NCBI GenBank assembly: GCA_003833135.1
Contig: QZLH01001168.1
Coordinates: forward strand, 12,319-40,201
Length of the DNA: 27,883 bases
Reading direction: 5' to 3'
Origin: Oehlia diaphana
Taxonomy: Eukaryota > Glomeromycota > Glomeromycetes > Glomerales > Glomeraceae
A program made the translations under genes and the position numbers. Under the pieces are notes generated by a model, which saw only the letters and a program-made list of their open reading frames with translations, was not told the origin of the DNA and made no database searches. Position 1 is the first letter of the stretch, and every line of letters begins with the position of its first letter. Below, one piece after another: positions 9,380 to 19,393 of this stretch.

Positions 9380-9640
9380 TCAGTTTATTCGTTTATTTGT
9401 TTATTTTTATGTTTCAAACATGTTTGTACCAAAATTATCCTATAATTAGATTAAATGTTCCTTTTACAGAATGCCTTATCTTAAAAAGTATCATGATTTA
9501 TGAAATATTGAAATACACCCTCGATGATCACAGCATTTTTTACATAATGCCTGAAAACTGTTAAACGGAAATATTTCACGTGATCTTTGGCCAAAGATCT
9601 GCAAATTTAGGGAAATACTATGAATTTACCAACAGTTTAC
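9380..9640 (+). pseudogene. Second copy of the relic exon upstream of the HMG box
   Basis: This matches 5640-5950: CCTTTTACAG at 9460-9469, then AAATACACCCTCGATGATCA near 9510, and TTTGGCCAA with ATCTGCAAATTT further on. The frame reads EILKYTLDDH and stops at TAA near 9561. It shows that the HMG locus was duplicated together with its upstream sequence, not just the coding part. Confidence 0.5.
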
Positions 9641-9654
9641 TGTAAAAAACTACT

Positions 9655-9900
9655 TCATAAATAAGAACCTAAATTTATTTCAGAAAAGAAAAAATTGAAC
9701 TCCAAAACATTTCCATTTTTCCAGAATACTTTCCGAATTTGATAAAATGAATCTTTAATTGAATGAATACTTGACGACATAATTTTTTTTTGTAGGCCTC
9801 GATCAAAAAAGCCTTCTAATTCATTTTTAATATGCAGCATCCCGCGAAGAAAAGGATATTTATAAGAGACTTTCTGAATTTAAAATGTATTGATGTAACT
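9655..9900 (+). pseudogene. Decayed MATA-HMG box copy
   Basis: CAAAAAAGCC and AATTC.TTTTTAATATGCAG at 9803-9837 match 6511-6545, the start of the HMG box in the intact gene. GAAGAAAAGGATATTTATAA at 9846 onward matches helix 3 (QEKSVYRKL). About 80 bases that encode helix 1 and helix 2 are missing between them, and stops interrupt the frame. The leader region before it also resembles that of the intact gene (AAATTTA.TTTCA followed by AAACATTT). No functional box can be made. Confidence 0.65.
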
Positions 9901-10685
9901 TAAATTGAATTAAAGCGAATAAAGCGATACTTAAAAAATTTCTAATCTAAATGTTGATAAATCGAAGTAAAATATAATTAAATACGATAGTGATAAAAAA
10001 TTATTATGTAAATTTTATGCGATTTATTGTAGAGATAAGTATCTAATATATAAACTTGTTAATGTTTGAGAACGTATTTTTGAATCATATGTATGACCAG
10101 CTTCAAACGATAAATAATAAATGAGATTTCTTTAGTTAAAGATAATTTTTTGTCTTCATGAAACTCACTCTTTAACACTAAAAATCAAACTAGCTGCCCT
10201 ATAAAAAGAATTCTGGAAAATGATCATTTTTTTTTGTTTTATTCCGAAGAAACTCAGACATGTAACCATTTTTCTGAAAAATTTTTTTCACCGCTTCTAA
10301 ATTCATCAGTTCAGCAACAGTTCGGACGGCGCATACAAAAACAGTCTATTTCTGCTGATACCATACTCCATAACCTAGACTGTGATATATACAGTAATTT
10401 CGGGATTTTGAATATTATACCTTCGGGATTCTGAGTACAAAACCCAGTTTTCTGTGCTAACTAATAAACTTATAGTTTATTATTGCTGATCTGTGAAATA
10501 ACTGGTTTATACCGCGGAGACTAATTATCGATTTATCTGTTACTAGGTTGCCATAAAAAAAATGTTTTTTATTTAAAATACGTATAGTTAATATCAATTA
10601 AAATTTCGATAAAAGAAAAAAGAGGTTATAAAGTGAAGTCGAAAGTAAACAACACTCACACCATAAAAAATTTTATCCGTTATTT
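9901..10685. other. Intergenic, no supported gene
   Basis: A 66-codon frame at 10234-10434 has no recognisable domain or neighbour. A short direct repeat, TTCGGGATTTTGA and TTCGGGATTCTGA, lies at about 10398-10434. No RNA gene is seen. Confidence 0.35.
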
Positions 10686-10831
10686 CTGTAAAAACTTCGT
10701 AAAAATGATCCTTTCACGGATCCATTCACGGAAAATGCAAATAATTCGATAAATTCCGTGATATAAGGTTATTAATTCCAAACTTTTACGGAAAAAAGAT
10801 GGAATATAAAAATCAGATCGACTTTTTATAG
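10686..10831. repeat. Dispersed ~145-bp element, copy 1
   Basis: The copy begins CTGTAAAAA and matches 23125-23269 throughout: GGATCCA.TCACGGAAAAT, GATAAATTCCGTGATATAAG, TATTAATTCC, TTTTACGGAAAAA and GATGGAATATAAAAA in the same order. In the better copy the ends are CTGTAAAAA and its complement TTTTTACAG, so it is a small terminal-inverted-repeat element. This copy has a degenerate right end and an extra short insertion near 10695. Confidence 0.75.
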
Positions 10832-11008
10832 GGATCTCTCTAATTCTAAATAAAAATTTTTGTGCTAATAAAATTCCTAACCATAAATAGTTACTGTATA
10901 TCCACCACACTATCGTTCAACATTATTAATAATTGGACCGAAAGGTTAAAATCTCGAAACTAATGTTACTACCGTCTAGCACTACTGCATATAGTACCCC
11001 GAGTCTTA

Positions 11009-11141
11009 TACAAAAAAACCTGGGTCAAAATTGAATAATACCTGGGGTGATGGGGCACAATACAATTTTTACAGAATATTAATTGAGAGTAAAATTTTTG
11101 AATCTAGTAAAGTACCCGGGTCGACCCATTTTTAGTTTGTA
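11009..11141. repeat. Inverted-repeat element with TACAAA ends
   Basis: The left end TACAAAAAAACCTGGGTC (11009-11026) pairs with the right end GACCCATTTTTAGTTTGTA (11123-11141), with a few mismatches. The spacer is about 95 bases without a frame. Element type is unassigned. Confidence 0.45.
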
Positions 11142-11484
11142 CAAATCTAAATTAATACATGTAAGAACTTTAGAACTTTCTGAATCTAGGGTGAAACAAA
11201 GTAATGAGTTATGATTAAGTTAAATAAAATAAAGGAAACTATAAACTATATATATATATATGAAATTGCCACTTACACGCTATTGAGAAATACGCCAAAT
11301 GCAATTTGATCAACATTCACATATCATTATTATAATCATTTTATTTTTGAGATTTGGAGATATTATTGGACAATCATTTTGAATTCATTGTATCCATTGT
11401 GTGAATCATTAATCTCTTCCAATTTGACCTTTTTATCAATTTTTAATATAAATAACGAGAATTAAAACTTAATAATGTTAAAGA

Positions 11485-11514
11485 TTTTTTTTTTTTTTAA
11501 AAAAAAAAAAAAAA
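11485..11514 (+). promoter_or_regulatory. T14-A16 tract before the P450 start
   Basis: Fourteen T followed by sixteen A end 21 bases before the ATG at 11536. It is the longest and closest of the T-run/A-run pairs that precede genes here. It could exclude nucleosomes or form a hairpin in the 5' leader. The role is inferred. Confidence 0.45.
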
Positions 11515-11535
11515 TTTTAATTTAATTTAATCACA

Positions 11536-13249
11536 ATGTTATCAACATTTATTTCTTCGTTTAAAATCTCTGATATATACTATCTTTTAACAACTTTCAT
11601 AATTCTCTATGTATCTCGATATTATTACAATTATCTCACTCGCATAAATCCTTTACCTGGTCCATTCCCTCTTCCTTTATTTGGTAATGTTCATCAAACA
11701 CTTGGATATGGATTTGTTGATTGGTTAATGTTATTACATAAAAAGTATGGAGATATTTTTGAAGTATACTTTGCTGGGCAACGTACAATCATTTTGTGTA
11801 ATACTGATTTAATTGAAAATATGAATGTATCTTCGACAAAAACTAAATATCCCTATAGACTAATTATACCTGAAGGATTTAAAGAATATGGATTAGATGG
11901 TACAGGATTAGTTAATAATACTGATCCCAAAAATTGGAAATATAATCGTCAATTTTTTACACAAGCTATGATGACCCCAAGTTTTAATCATCAAGCTGTT
12001 GAATGGACGAATGAATTATGGTTAGAAATGGAATCTTATTGGAATAATCTTGGAGAAAATCGTGAATTGGATCTTTTACAATGGATGCATAGATTTACAA
12101 ACGAAATGATTTTTAGAATTTCAACTGGTGTAAAGAATAATTGCGTCTATTCTTATTATCATACTCTCATACCTGAAGATAATACTTTAAGTGAGGAAGA
12201 AAAAGAAAAAATTAAAGAATCTGAAAATGTTATTCAATCACTTGAAGTGTTATTAAGAGGAATCATGTATTTTTTCATTTTTAATAGATTTATGCGTCAT
12301 TATATTCCTTTTATTAGTGGAAAAGTAAAAAGCTTATTGAAAAACAGAGATTATTTTTTCGATAAACTATATGATATTATTAAAAAAAGAAGGATTGAAA
12401 TTGATAATACACCATTAGATCAACCTCTTCGTCACGATATGTTAACATCCTATATAACCGCGAATACACCACGGGATATAAACTTTGTGAGACATGGTGA
12501 TACCGACGCCGATTTGTTAAGACCAATGACTGACAAACAAATTATGGGCAATATACTCGATGCTATGGGCGGAGGTACTGATACAGTAAGTAATTAAATT
12601 TGCATTCATTCACTCATTAAACCTAAAATAATTTTTAAAGATTTTTTAAAATCTTTAGACAGCGAATTTGCTTTGCTTTACTGCATATTATCTCGGAAAT
12701 TATCCAGATGTGAAACGACGATTACGTCAAGAATTTGATGAAATTCTTGGAAATGATTTTACAAAACCCATAACAAGTAAAGATCTTGATGGACTAGAAT
12801 ATTGCGAAGCAGTTATCAAAGAAGCGTATCGTCTTACTCCTATAGCTTTTTTGGTTGGTCGTGTAAATGTTGAAAAGGATATAGTTGGAGGATATACCTG
12901 GCCAGAAGAAACCCAATTTCAGATACTTTATTCAGCTATTATGAGACGTAAAGATTATTGGACTGATCCTGAAAAATTTGATCCTGATAGGTTCTACAAA
13001 GTTGAAGAAAGCGATAAATATTTACATGAAAAACAACATGTCAAAACTTCTTACACTTTGTTTGGTGATGGAATTAGAATCTGCCCTGGAAGAAAATTGG
13101 CAATGATAGAACTAAAATTTTTATTATCCTCAATTTATAGAAAATATGATATTGAAATGGCAGATCAAAATGCACCACTTAATTATTTTTCAGGTTTACT
13201 CACGGTTTGTAATGACTTAATTGTTAAGGTTAAACCAAGAAAATTCTAA
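11536..13249 (+). CDS. Cytochrome P450 monooxygenase, intact, two exons
   Basis: Exons are 11536-12585 and 12659-13249. The 73-bp phase-0 intron (GTAAGT...TTTAG) gives 546 aa, normal for a microsomal P450. Residues about 13-34 are a hydrophobic membrane anchor, followed by the proline hinge PLPGPFPLP (39-47). The I-helix oxygen-activation motif is GGGTDT (345-350), directly before the intron. The ExxR pair is Glu405 and Arg408 (EAYR). FDPDRF (457-462) is the PERF-type motif. The haem loop FGDGIRICPG has the axial ligand Cys492. All catalytic landmarks are present. Reaction: NADPH-P450-reductase-dependent monooxygenation at the ER; the substrate is unknown. AATAAA lies at 13411-13416. It is the best preserved of seven related copies in the window. 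Confidence 0.93.
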
Positions 13250-13439
13250 AATAACGAAACATACGTGTGTAAATGCATATATACTTCGTTATGAATTATG
13301 TTTCAAAATACTTGCTGTAAATTAACTTTGAATAACTGATAACAGAAACTGTCTTTTATTATTAATTATTGTTTACATTAATTTCTTTCATAGTTTGTTA
13401 TTAAGAGTTAAATAAAAAATATACTTTTCACGTGGTTCT

Positions 13440-14062
13440 ATTTTTATGTAATTTACATGTATATAATCATTGCAATGTTACAATTATTTTCTACATATCT
13501 CGATATTATTATAATAACTTCACTCGTCTAAATCCTTTACCTGGCCATTTCCCTCTATCTTACCTCCTTAGCCGTGATTTATCAAATTGGAGTCCAGGAA
13601 AAATTCCTGCAACTAAGATGAAGATAGAAACAATGCGAGAGCAACTTCCTAATCCTTTTCGATTTATAATTGATTATATTACAACTTGGCCTGAAAATCA
13701 GATTAGCAGGTTTGGCTGTAAAAAAGTATACCAGGATTATCTCGAATGGTGCGGGTCTAATGGCAGTCTTTGGTAATACTCCAAAAATTTTGGTTATATA
13801 TTTTATGACTGGTTAATTTTATTGCTTAAAACATATGGAAATATATTATTTTTAGAATTTTTTTTTTTAATAGCTTTATGCGTCATTATGTCCCTTTCAT
13901 TCGTGGAAAACGTGGAAAAGCAAATAGTTTATTAAAAGTAGAGATTATTTTTACGATAAAATAAATGGTATAAAAGGATTGAAATTGAGAATTAAATCAA
14001 CCTGTCAGAATACGTTAACCACGAATACACCACATGATATTAACCCTAGTTTATACGGTAGC
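13440..14062 (+). pseudogene. P450 5' relic with foreign insert and internal deletion
   Basis: The relic starts in the anchor/hinge (YISRYYYNNF, then LNPLPGHFPL), is interrupted at 13557-13767 by unrelated sequence, and resumes at CTTTGGTAAT (13768), the LFGN following the hinge. A frameshift later it reads YDWLILLLKTYGN, matching DWLMLLHKKYGD. It then jumps about 200 residues to FMRHYVPFIRGK near 13875 and fades after ACGAATACACCACATGATAT. The I-helix, ExxR and haem loop are absent. It is a dead copy lying 190 bases after the intact P450, so it is probably a tandem duplicate. Confidence 0.8.
13557..13767 (+). mobile_element. Insert resembling the C-terminal part of a D5-type primase/helicase
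   Basis: About 210 bases interrupt the P450 hinge codons. The translation includes TKMKIETMREQLPNPFRF and VYQDYLEWCGSNG. The Y-x2-Y-x2-WC-x2-NG pattern is what I know from the C-terminal domain of D5-like primase/helicases, found in large DNA viruses, mobile elements and related eukaryotic copies. Only a fragment is present, with no ATPase motifs. TCTT occurs at both junctions and could be a 4-bp duplication. The family call is tentative. The insertion itself is clear from the P450 on both sides. Confidence 0.5.
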
Positions 14063-14100
14063 TAACGCTAAATTTTCATGAACACTTAATGCTAATTGCC

Positions 14101-14440
14101 TTTTCTAAGTGATAAAAGTCCGTTATTGGAAAATTTCGACGTATTATAGGTCGCAACGGGATTTGGAAGAGACACTGTCTTTGGCAACAACAAAAAGGAA
14201 TGCGAAGAGTTCGCGTACATAACGGAAAGAAACCCTTTTTGAACGGCAAGAAAGAAACTTATCATTTTGATCGGTAGATTCGGAGAAGGTTCAAGATCGT
14301 TACGAATGGACTCTTGGAGAAAGAAGATAATGTGAGGAAAGAAGTCATACATCCTTCGGTCGAACCTGAGGAAGAAGGATGATTGGGGACGATCGGCAAT
14401 CACGTGATACTGATTCAGACCACGATATTAAATGTAAATA
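14101..14440 (+). pseudogene. Unrecognised coding-like relic, relatively G+C-rich
   Basis: In the plus frame starting near 14107, the translation is protein-like but broken by three stops: ATGFGRDTVFGNN, KKECEEFAYITERNPF and KLIILIGRFGEGSR. A shift then leads to VTNGLLEKEDNVRKEVIHPS and VEPEEEG. G+C content is visibly higher than in flanking DNA. The 103-codon minus-strand frame over it is a shadow. No family is recognised. It may be the remains of a transposon protein or of a host gene adjacent to the P450 relic. Confidence 0.4.
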
Positions 14441-14700
14441 GAAAAATGACATTACAAATTTTTATTTATTTTTTGGACAGGTTAATTTATTTTTTGTGTT
14501 AAACAGTATAAAGGGTTAACTGTTAGTATTAATAGACTGGCTAAAGGAGAGGGTCGGTTAATTTTGTTCGAAGCAGGAAGAATAACTGGTATAACAGGAG
14601 ACACATTTCTGATGTGTACGAATGGTGTTATGCAAATTTTTTCTTTGTATTAGTTCTGCATCTATTACAAATATATGATAATTTTCTTACAAAAAAATAA

Positions 14701-14890
14701 ATTTTGATCAGCATTAAAAATTGCCAAAAATATTAATTTTGGCGAATTTAGACTCGGCTGGAGTTTACCAAATTACTGGATCTGTGGACCCCGAATTTAT
14801 GTTGTAAACTAATAATTATTATTGTACCATTTTCGGAAAAATTTTTGAAATGTGACGACTGTAACGTAGACGCTGCCTCATTTTTTTGCA
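14701..14890. repeat. Dispersed block shared with 18547-18800
   Basis: Shared blocks in order are GATCAGCATTA, TTAATTTTGGCGAATTTA then CTCGG, CCCGAATTT, and TAATTATTATTGTACCATTT near the end. Both copies lie on the plus strand downstream of a P450 relic, which suggests they were duplicated with the P450 locus or are an old dispersed repeat. Confidence 0.45.
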
Positions 14891-15701
14891 TATTTATTTA
14901 TATTTATAAGTTTCAATTTATTTTTTCATTTTACCGAACATTTCATGTCATAGCTCGCTACTTCATCTTATAGTTTTTTTATCAAAAATAGAAAAGCCTT
15001 GAAGCTTTAAAGAGATGACGGATGACAGATGACCCTCAATGGAATCATCATACTATTTTTAATGGCGCGCTTTTTGACTACGATACTGAATATTAAAATG
15101 TATAAATCAAATAAATCAACATAATAAAATAAGCATAAGTGCGTATCTCGCCCCCCGTATGACGCTTAAATCCAACAAAAATTTGTAAAAAAGAAATTCT
15201 TAATATAAAAACCTTTTTAAAAGTTATATAGTATGTGTACTTTTTCCTGTTCTGTAAGTTTACTTAAAGCATCAAAGATGGTTTTGGATGTCATTTTTAA
15301 CTTATTTGATATTTGACAAAACTTTTTTTTCTTTTCGAATTTTTTTTTCGTTAAATCACGTGATGTCTTTAGTTCTAGCCAGAATTAACTGATCGGCATA
15401 AAAAATATCCTTATTTTGGATAAAGCGAGATCTAAGCAGGGCTGGATATAAATTTACCCAGGATTTTTTTTGAAATTAATTTTATATTATATAAAATATT
15501 TTTTTTTTTTTATTAAATTTCGCCGTATTGGATTACGACCTGCCTATGTTTGAATTTTACTTTTACGTCTAACAATAAAAATTCTATTTTCGCTTGGCAA
15601 CCTTTTGTATTTGTTTGTATCATTAATTTAATCTTGGCACATTTTATAAATTAAAGTTATATTTATTTATAATGAAAATAAAAAAGAAAATAAATTTTAA
15701 T
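14891..15701. other. Intergenic, no supported gene
   Basis: This is the 3' flank of the minus-strand P450 at its right edge; TTTATT at 15662-15667 is AATAAA on the minus strand, 35 bases past the stop. T-runs of 10 or more lie near 15500. No frame or RNA gene is recognised. Confidence 0.4.
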
Positions 15702-17400
15702 TTAATACTTATAACTCACATCTCTTGGTTTAATTTTAACAATTAATTCTTTACAAGTTGTAATTAAAGTAGAATTATATTTAAGTAGTGAATCCATATC
15801 TGCTAATTCAAGATCATATTTTCTATAAATTGATGCTAATAAACATTTTAATTCCATCATTGCTAATTTACTCGCAGGACAGGTTCTAATTCCACCTCCA
15901 AACATAGTAAAAGATTTTTTAACATATTGCTTTTCAAGTAAATATTTGCCTTTTTCTTCAATTTTGTAAAATCTATCAGGATCGAATTTTTCAGGATCAG
16001 TCCAATAATCTTTACGTCTCATTATTGCATAATAAAATATTGAAAATGAAGTTCCTTCTGGCCAATCGAAACCTCTAATAACATCTTTTTCAACATTTAC
16101 ACGATCAATCGAAGAAAATACGGGACAATGTCGATATACTTCGTTAATAATTGCATCACAATATTTCAATTTATCAAGATCATTATATGTTATGAATTTT
16201 GTTTTAAGAACTGTATTTAATTCTTTTCGAAAACGTTGTTTCACCATAGGATAATGTCCAAGATAATACACAATAAAGCAAAACATATTTGCTACCTGAA
16301 ATATTATTATTTTATTTTTAAAAAAAAAAAATTCAATATTTTTTAAAAAAAAGAAAAAAAGGAATTTTTTTACTTACATTACTTGTCCCTGCAGTTATAA
16401 AATCAATCATACTTCCGAAAATCTCTGTATCCGCAATTGGTCTTAATAAATCAGCATCGACATATTTTACCGAATTGATATCATGAGCCACATTTGCGGT
16501 TATGTGAAATGTTAACAAATCATGACGAAGAGGTTGATCTAAAGGTGTATTCTCAATTTCAATCCTCCTTTTTTTAATAATATCATATATTTTATCATAC
16601 AAATAATCTCTATTTTTCAATAAGCTTTTCACTTTTTCACGAATAAAAGGAACATAATGACGCATGTACTTATTAAAATCGTAAAAATAAATTATTCCTT
16701 TCACAAAAGTGTCAATTGATTGAATAAAATTTTCAGATTCATCAATTTTTTCTCTTTCTTTTTCATAAAAAGTGTTATATTCAAGAGCAATCTTTTTATA
16801 ATGAAGAATAACAGCGTCATTTTTCATACCAGTTGAAATTCTAAAAATTATTTCATTTGTAAATCTATTCATCCATTTAATAAGATCCAATTCACAATCT
16901 TCTTCGAGACTATTCCAACAAGTTTCCATTTCATTCCATAATTCATTAATCCATTCAAATGCTTGATTATTAAAATTTGGACTCATCAAAGCTTGAGTAT
17001 AAAGTTGACGTTTGTATTTCCAAGATATTTGATTATTATTACTGGCTAATCCTTGTAATTTATATTCAATAGATCCTTCAAATTGAATATTACTAAAAGG
17101 ATATTTAGTTTTTTCTGAAGGTATATTCATATTTTCGATTAAATCAATGCTACATAATATGATTGTACGTTTCCCTGCCATAGTTATTTCAAAAATATCA
17201 CCATATTTTTTATGCATTAACATCAACCAATCATTATATTCCAATCCTCTTTTTTGATGAATGTTACCAAGAATTGGAAGTGGGAATGGACCAGGTAAAG
17301 GATTTGGACGAGTGAAATAATGATAATAATATCTAATTACATAGAGAATTATATGAACTAACAAAAGGGAAAATGCATTAAAAATAATTGTGGGTATCAT
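15702..17400 (-). CDS. Cytochrome P450, intact frame, divergent oxygen-activation motif
   Basis: Exon 1 is 17400 to 16378 and exon 2 is 16295 to 15702. The 82-bp phase-0 intron (GTAAGT...TTCAG) lies at the same place as in the other copies, giving 538 aa. It has a membrane anchor at residues about 8-30, hinge PLPGPFPLP, ExxR Glu393/Arg396 (EVYR), FDPDRF, and haem loop FGGGIRTCPA with Cys480. Two departures stand out. The I-helix motif is AGTSN instead of GGTDT, so the conserved acid-alcohol pair is replaced by Ser340-Asn341. The Gly after the cysteine is Ala, a change seen in some active P450s. The acid-alcohol change could alter oxygen activation or indicate loss of ordinary monooxygenase activity. 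The frame is open throughout, which argues for retained function. It is transcribed opposite to its neighbours. Confidence 0.9.
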
Positions 17401-17749
17401 TTTTTTTTGTTTTTTAAATGTAAAAAAAAGGATGTAAGTAAAGAACTTATGTCTTTATATTTATACCGAAATTTTAAGTTTCTACTTAAAAAATTTGCTA
17501 ATATTGGATTACATTGATCCGTGGATAATGACATCTGATTATAATTTTACACAATAGTTTTCATGAAACGTTTAAATGATAATCAGATGTACAAAAACTA
17601 GGATTTGAAGTCATGTGACACCGTTTAAACGTCCTATTATTTTTCATTACTTATTTATTTTTTTCTTAAATGATTACTGTTGAATTATTATTACCCAGTT
17701 TATTACAAGCCATTCGATTTCTTAATTTGTAACATTTGTAACAGATAAT

Positions 17750-17840
17750 CCTTGCAAGACCCGAGATAAATTCCTTGCAAGACCCGAGTTATAGTCTTGC
17801 AAAACCCGAGATATATCTTTGCAAGACCCGAAATATATAC
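17750..17840. repeat. Four tandem 22-23 bp repeats upstream of the minus-strand P450
   Basis: The 15-base core CTTGCAAGACCCGAG starts at 17751 and 17774. Near-identical copies start at 17796 (one change) and 17818 (CTTTGCAAGACCCGA-like). Spacers are 7-8 bases of A/T. The core includes the palindrome TTGCAA. The array lies about 350 bases before the ATG at 17400, in that gene's promoter orientation. It could be a cluster of transcription factor sites or a minisatellite. There is no CRISPR architecture. Confidence 0.75.
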
Positions 17841-18169
17841 ATAGAATCAGGTCCAGGAGTGGACATTTATTCACGGCCGGAATTAAGATAATGTTAGTCA
17901 ATATCTAAAAAGTACAATTTCAAAAAAATTTTTTAACCGTATTATCCATAAAAGCCAAGATCGATGGCATGATCTACGATGTGGCGCATCTATAATCCTT
18001 GAATAAAAATAGAATATTTCTAAATTTAAATAATTCATTAACTTTCTAAATTTCAATATTTCATTAAAATTTTAATTAAACTGAAACGTAAATGATAAAA
18101 TTATAGTTTAAAGGATTCTCTTTCATATATCTGATTGGATTTTTCTCTAGATGTTAAAGTTAGGTTTTT
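17841..18169. other. Intergenic, no supported gene
   Basis: One G+C-richer patch (around 17940-18000) has no frame of length. Nothing else is seen before the P450 relic. Confidence 0.35.
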
Positions 18170-18382
18170 TACGAGACGTAAAGAATAAAGATTAAAGATT
18201 ATCGGACTGATCCTGATAAGTTTACAAGACTGAATAAAGTGATTAATATTCACTTGAAAGACAAGTTATAAATATTTAGAATAGAAGGTTAAAATGCACT
18301 ACTTAATTATGATTCAAGTTTACTTACAGTTGTAAAGACGAAAGTAAGGTTAGACAAAAAAATATAAAATAACGAAACATAA
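18170..18382 (+). pseudogene. P450 3'-end relic
   Basis: GAGACGTAAAG and then AAAGATTATCGGACTGATCC match the RRKDYWTDP codons of the intact P450s. After a deletion that removes the haem loop, AATGCACTACTTAATTATGA and AGTTGTAAAG match the last 25 codons. The sequence then runs into TAAAATAACGAAACATA, identical to the 3' flank of the P450 at 11536 (13247-13263). No usable frame remains. The shared 3' flank indicates derivation from that copy or its direct ancestor. Confidence 0.7.
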
Positions 18383-18546
18383 GTTTTATGTAGTTTATAA
18401 TTTATCTTTCTACTTGAGTTTGACATTTTTAGCATGTATTGCCGGTTTTAGAATCCGTGAGTATGTATTTTTTTGCTTATTAAGGAATTATGGCTTTTAT
18501 TATATTTAATTTACTTTTTATAAAAAATTTTTCGCAAAATGGTACG

Positions 18547-18800
18547 TGATCAGCATTAGTCAGCGTTAAAAAATATACTAATTTTGGCAAATTTAATCTC
18601 GGATTCCGGATCAACACCTGCAATTCTATCGGCGGAGATACCCGAATTTTACCGATGCACCTGCTTTTTTTCAAGCCGGGGTCCAAATTTAAATTTCATG
18701 AAAAAAAAAATAATAATTTGGTTACATTTTAATCTAAGAATAATTGATATCGTACCACTTTCGAGAAATGTACCATAGATGTCATCTTATTTTCATAAAT
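18547..18800. repeat. Dispersed block shared with 14701-14890
   Basis: The stretch has GATCAGCATTA, TACTAATTTTGGCAAATTTA with CTCGG, and later TAATTGATATCGTACCACTT followed by a TAGATGTCATCTTATTTT tail. These correspond in order to the earlier copy, with extra sequence in the middle. The frames on both strands across it have no recognisable domain. Confidence 0.45.
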
Positions 18801-19393
18801 ATTTTAAATTTTAATATAAACATTAAATTTTTTTTAACTGGAATTAAATAAATATTAATTTGAAATCTTAAATTAAAATCTTCAATATATTGAATAATCA
18901 TATTCAACTAATCTTGAGATATTTAGTACTACCAACAAAACTGAAAAAGCCGTCATTCAATGAAACGTCCGATGAACAAAAAAAAAATACAGTATAAGTT
19001 AAGCTTATTTCCGTAAGTTTCCGAGATCATCATCTGGCAGGTTAGAAATTTTTTAACATAAGTATACGTTTTTTTGGTAACAATAAGAAGTTTAAAGAAA
19101 TTTATAGATAGTAAATTATTTTTGTCCCTTAAAAATACATCATTAATCGGAGTTTTTTTTTAAAAAAAAATAAAAATAATTGCAAAGATTTTAATTTGGT
19201 ACATACGGGAAATTTCCCTTATGGTACGATTCATTATCATGTAAAATCTTGCATAAATGGACATTAACTAAACAATTGCTAATCAAAAAAATCTATCATT
19301 GTATATATAATTAATCTAATATATAAATATATGCGCAAGGAACATGCTTCCAAAATTTAATAATTCTTTTTAAAAAAAAAATAATAATAATAA
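18801..19393. other. Intergenic with conserved promoter block at its end
   Basis: No gene is seen until 19333. There GCAAGGAACATGCTTCC and AAAATTTAATAATTC match 23835-23868 upstream of the last P450, followed by T5-A10 (19367-19381). The promoter of these two copies was thus duplicated with the coding region. Confidence 0.5.

Noticed and set aside
10680..10910. 76-codon minus-strand frame
   Set aside because: It covers the dispersed 145-bp element. The other copy of the element does not keep the frame.
14092..14403. 103-codon minus-strand frame
   Set aside because: The opposite strand reads more protein-like over the same bases. The open minus frame looks like a shadow of that relic.
17750..17840. 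CRISPR-like array
   Set aside because: Units are 22-23 bases with 7-8 base A/T spacers, only four units, in a eukaryotic context. It is a plain tandem repeat.
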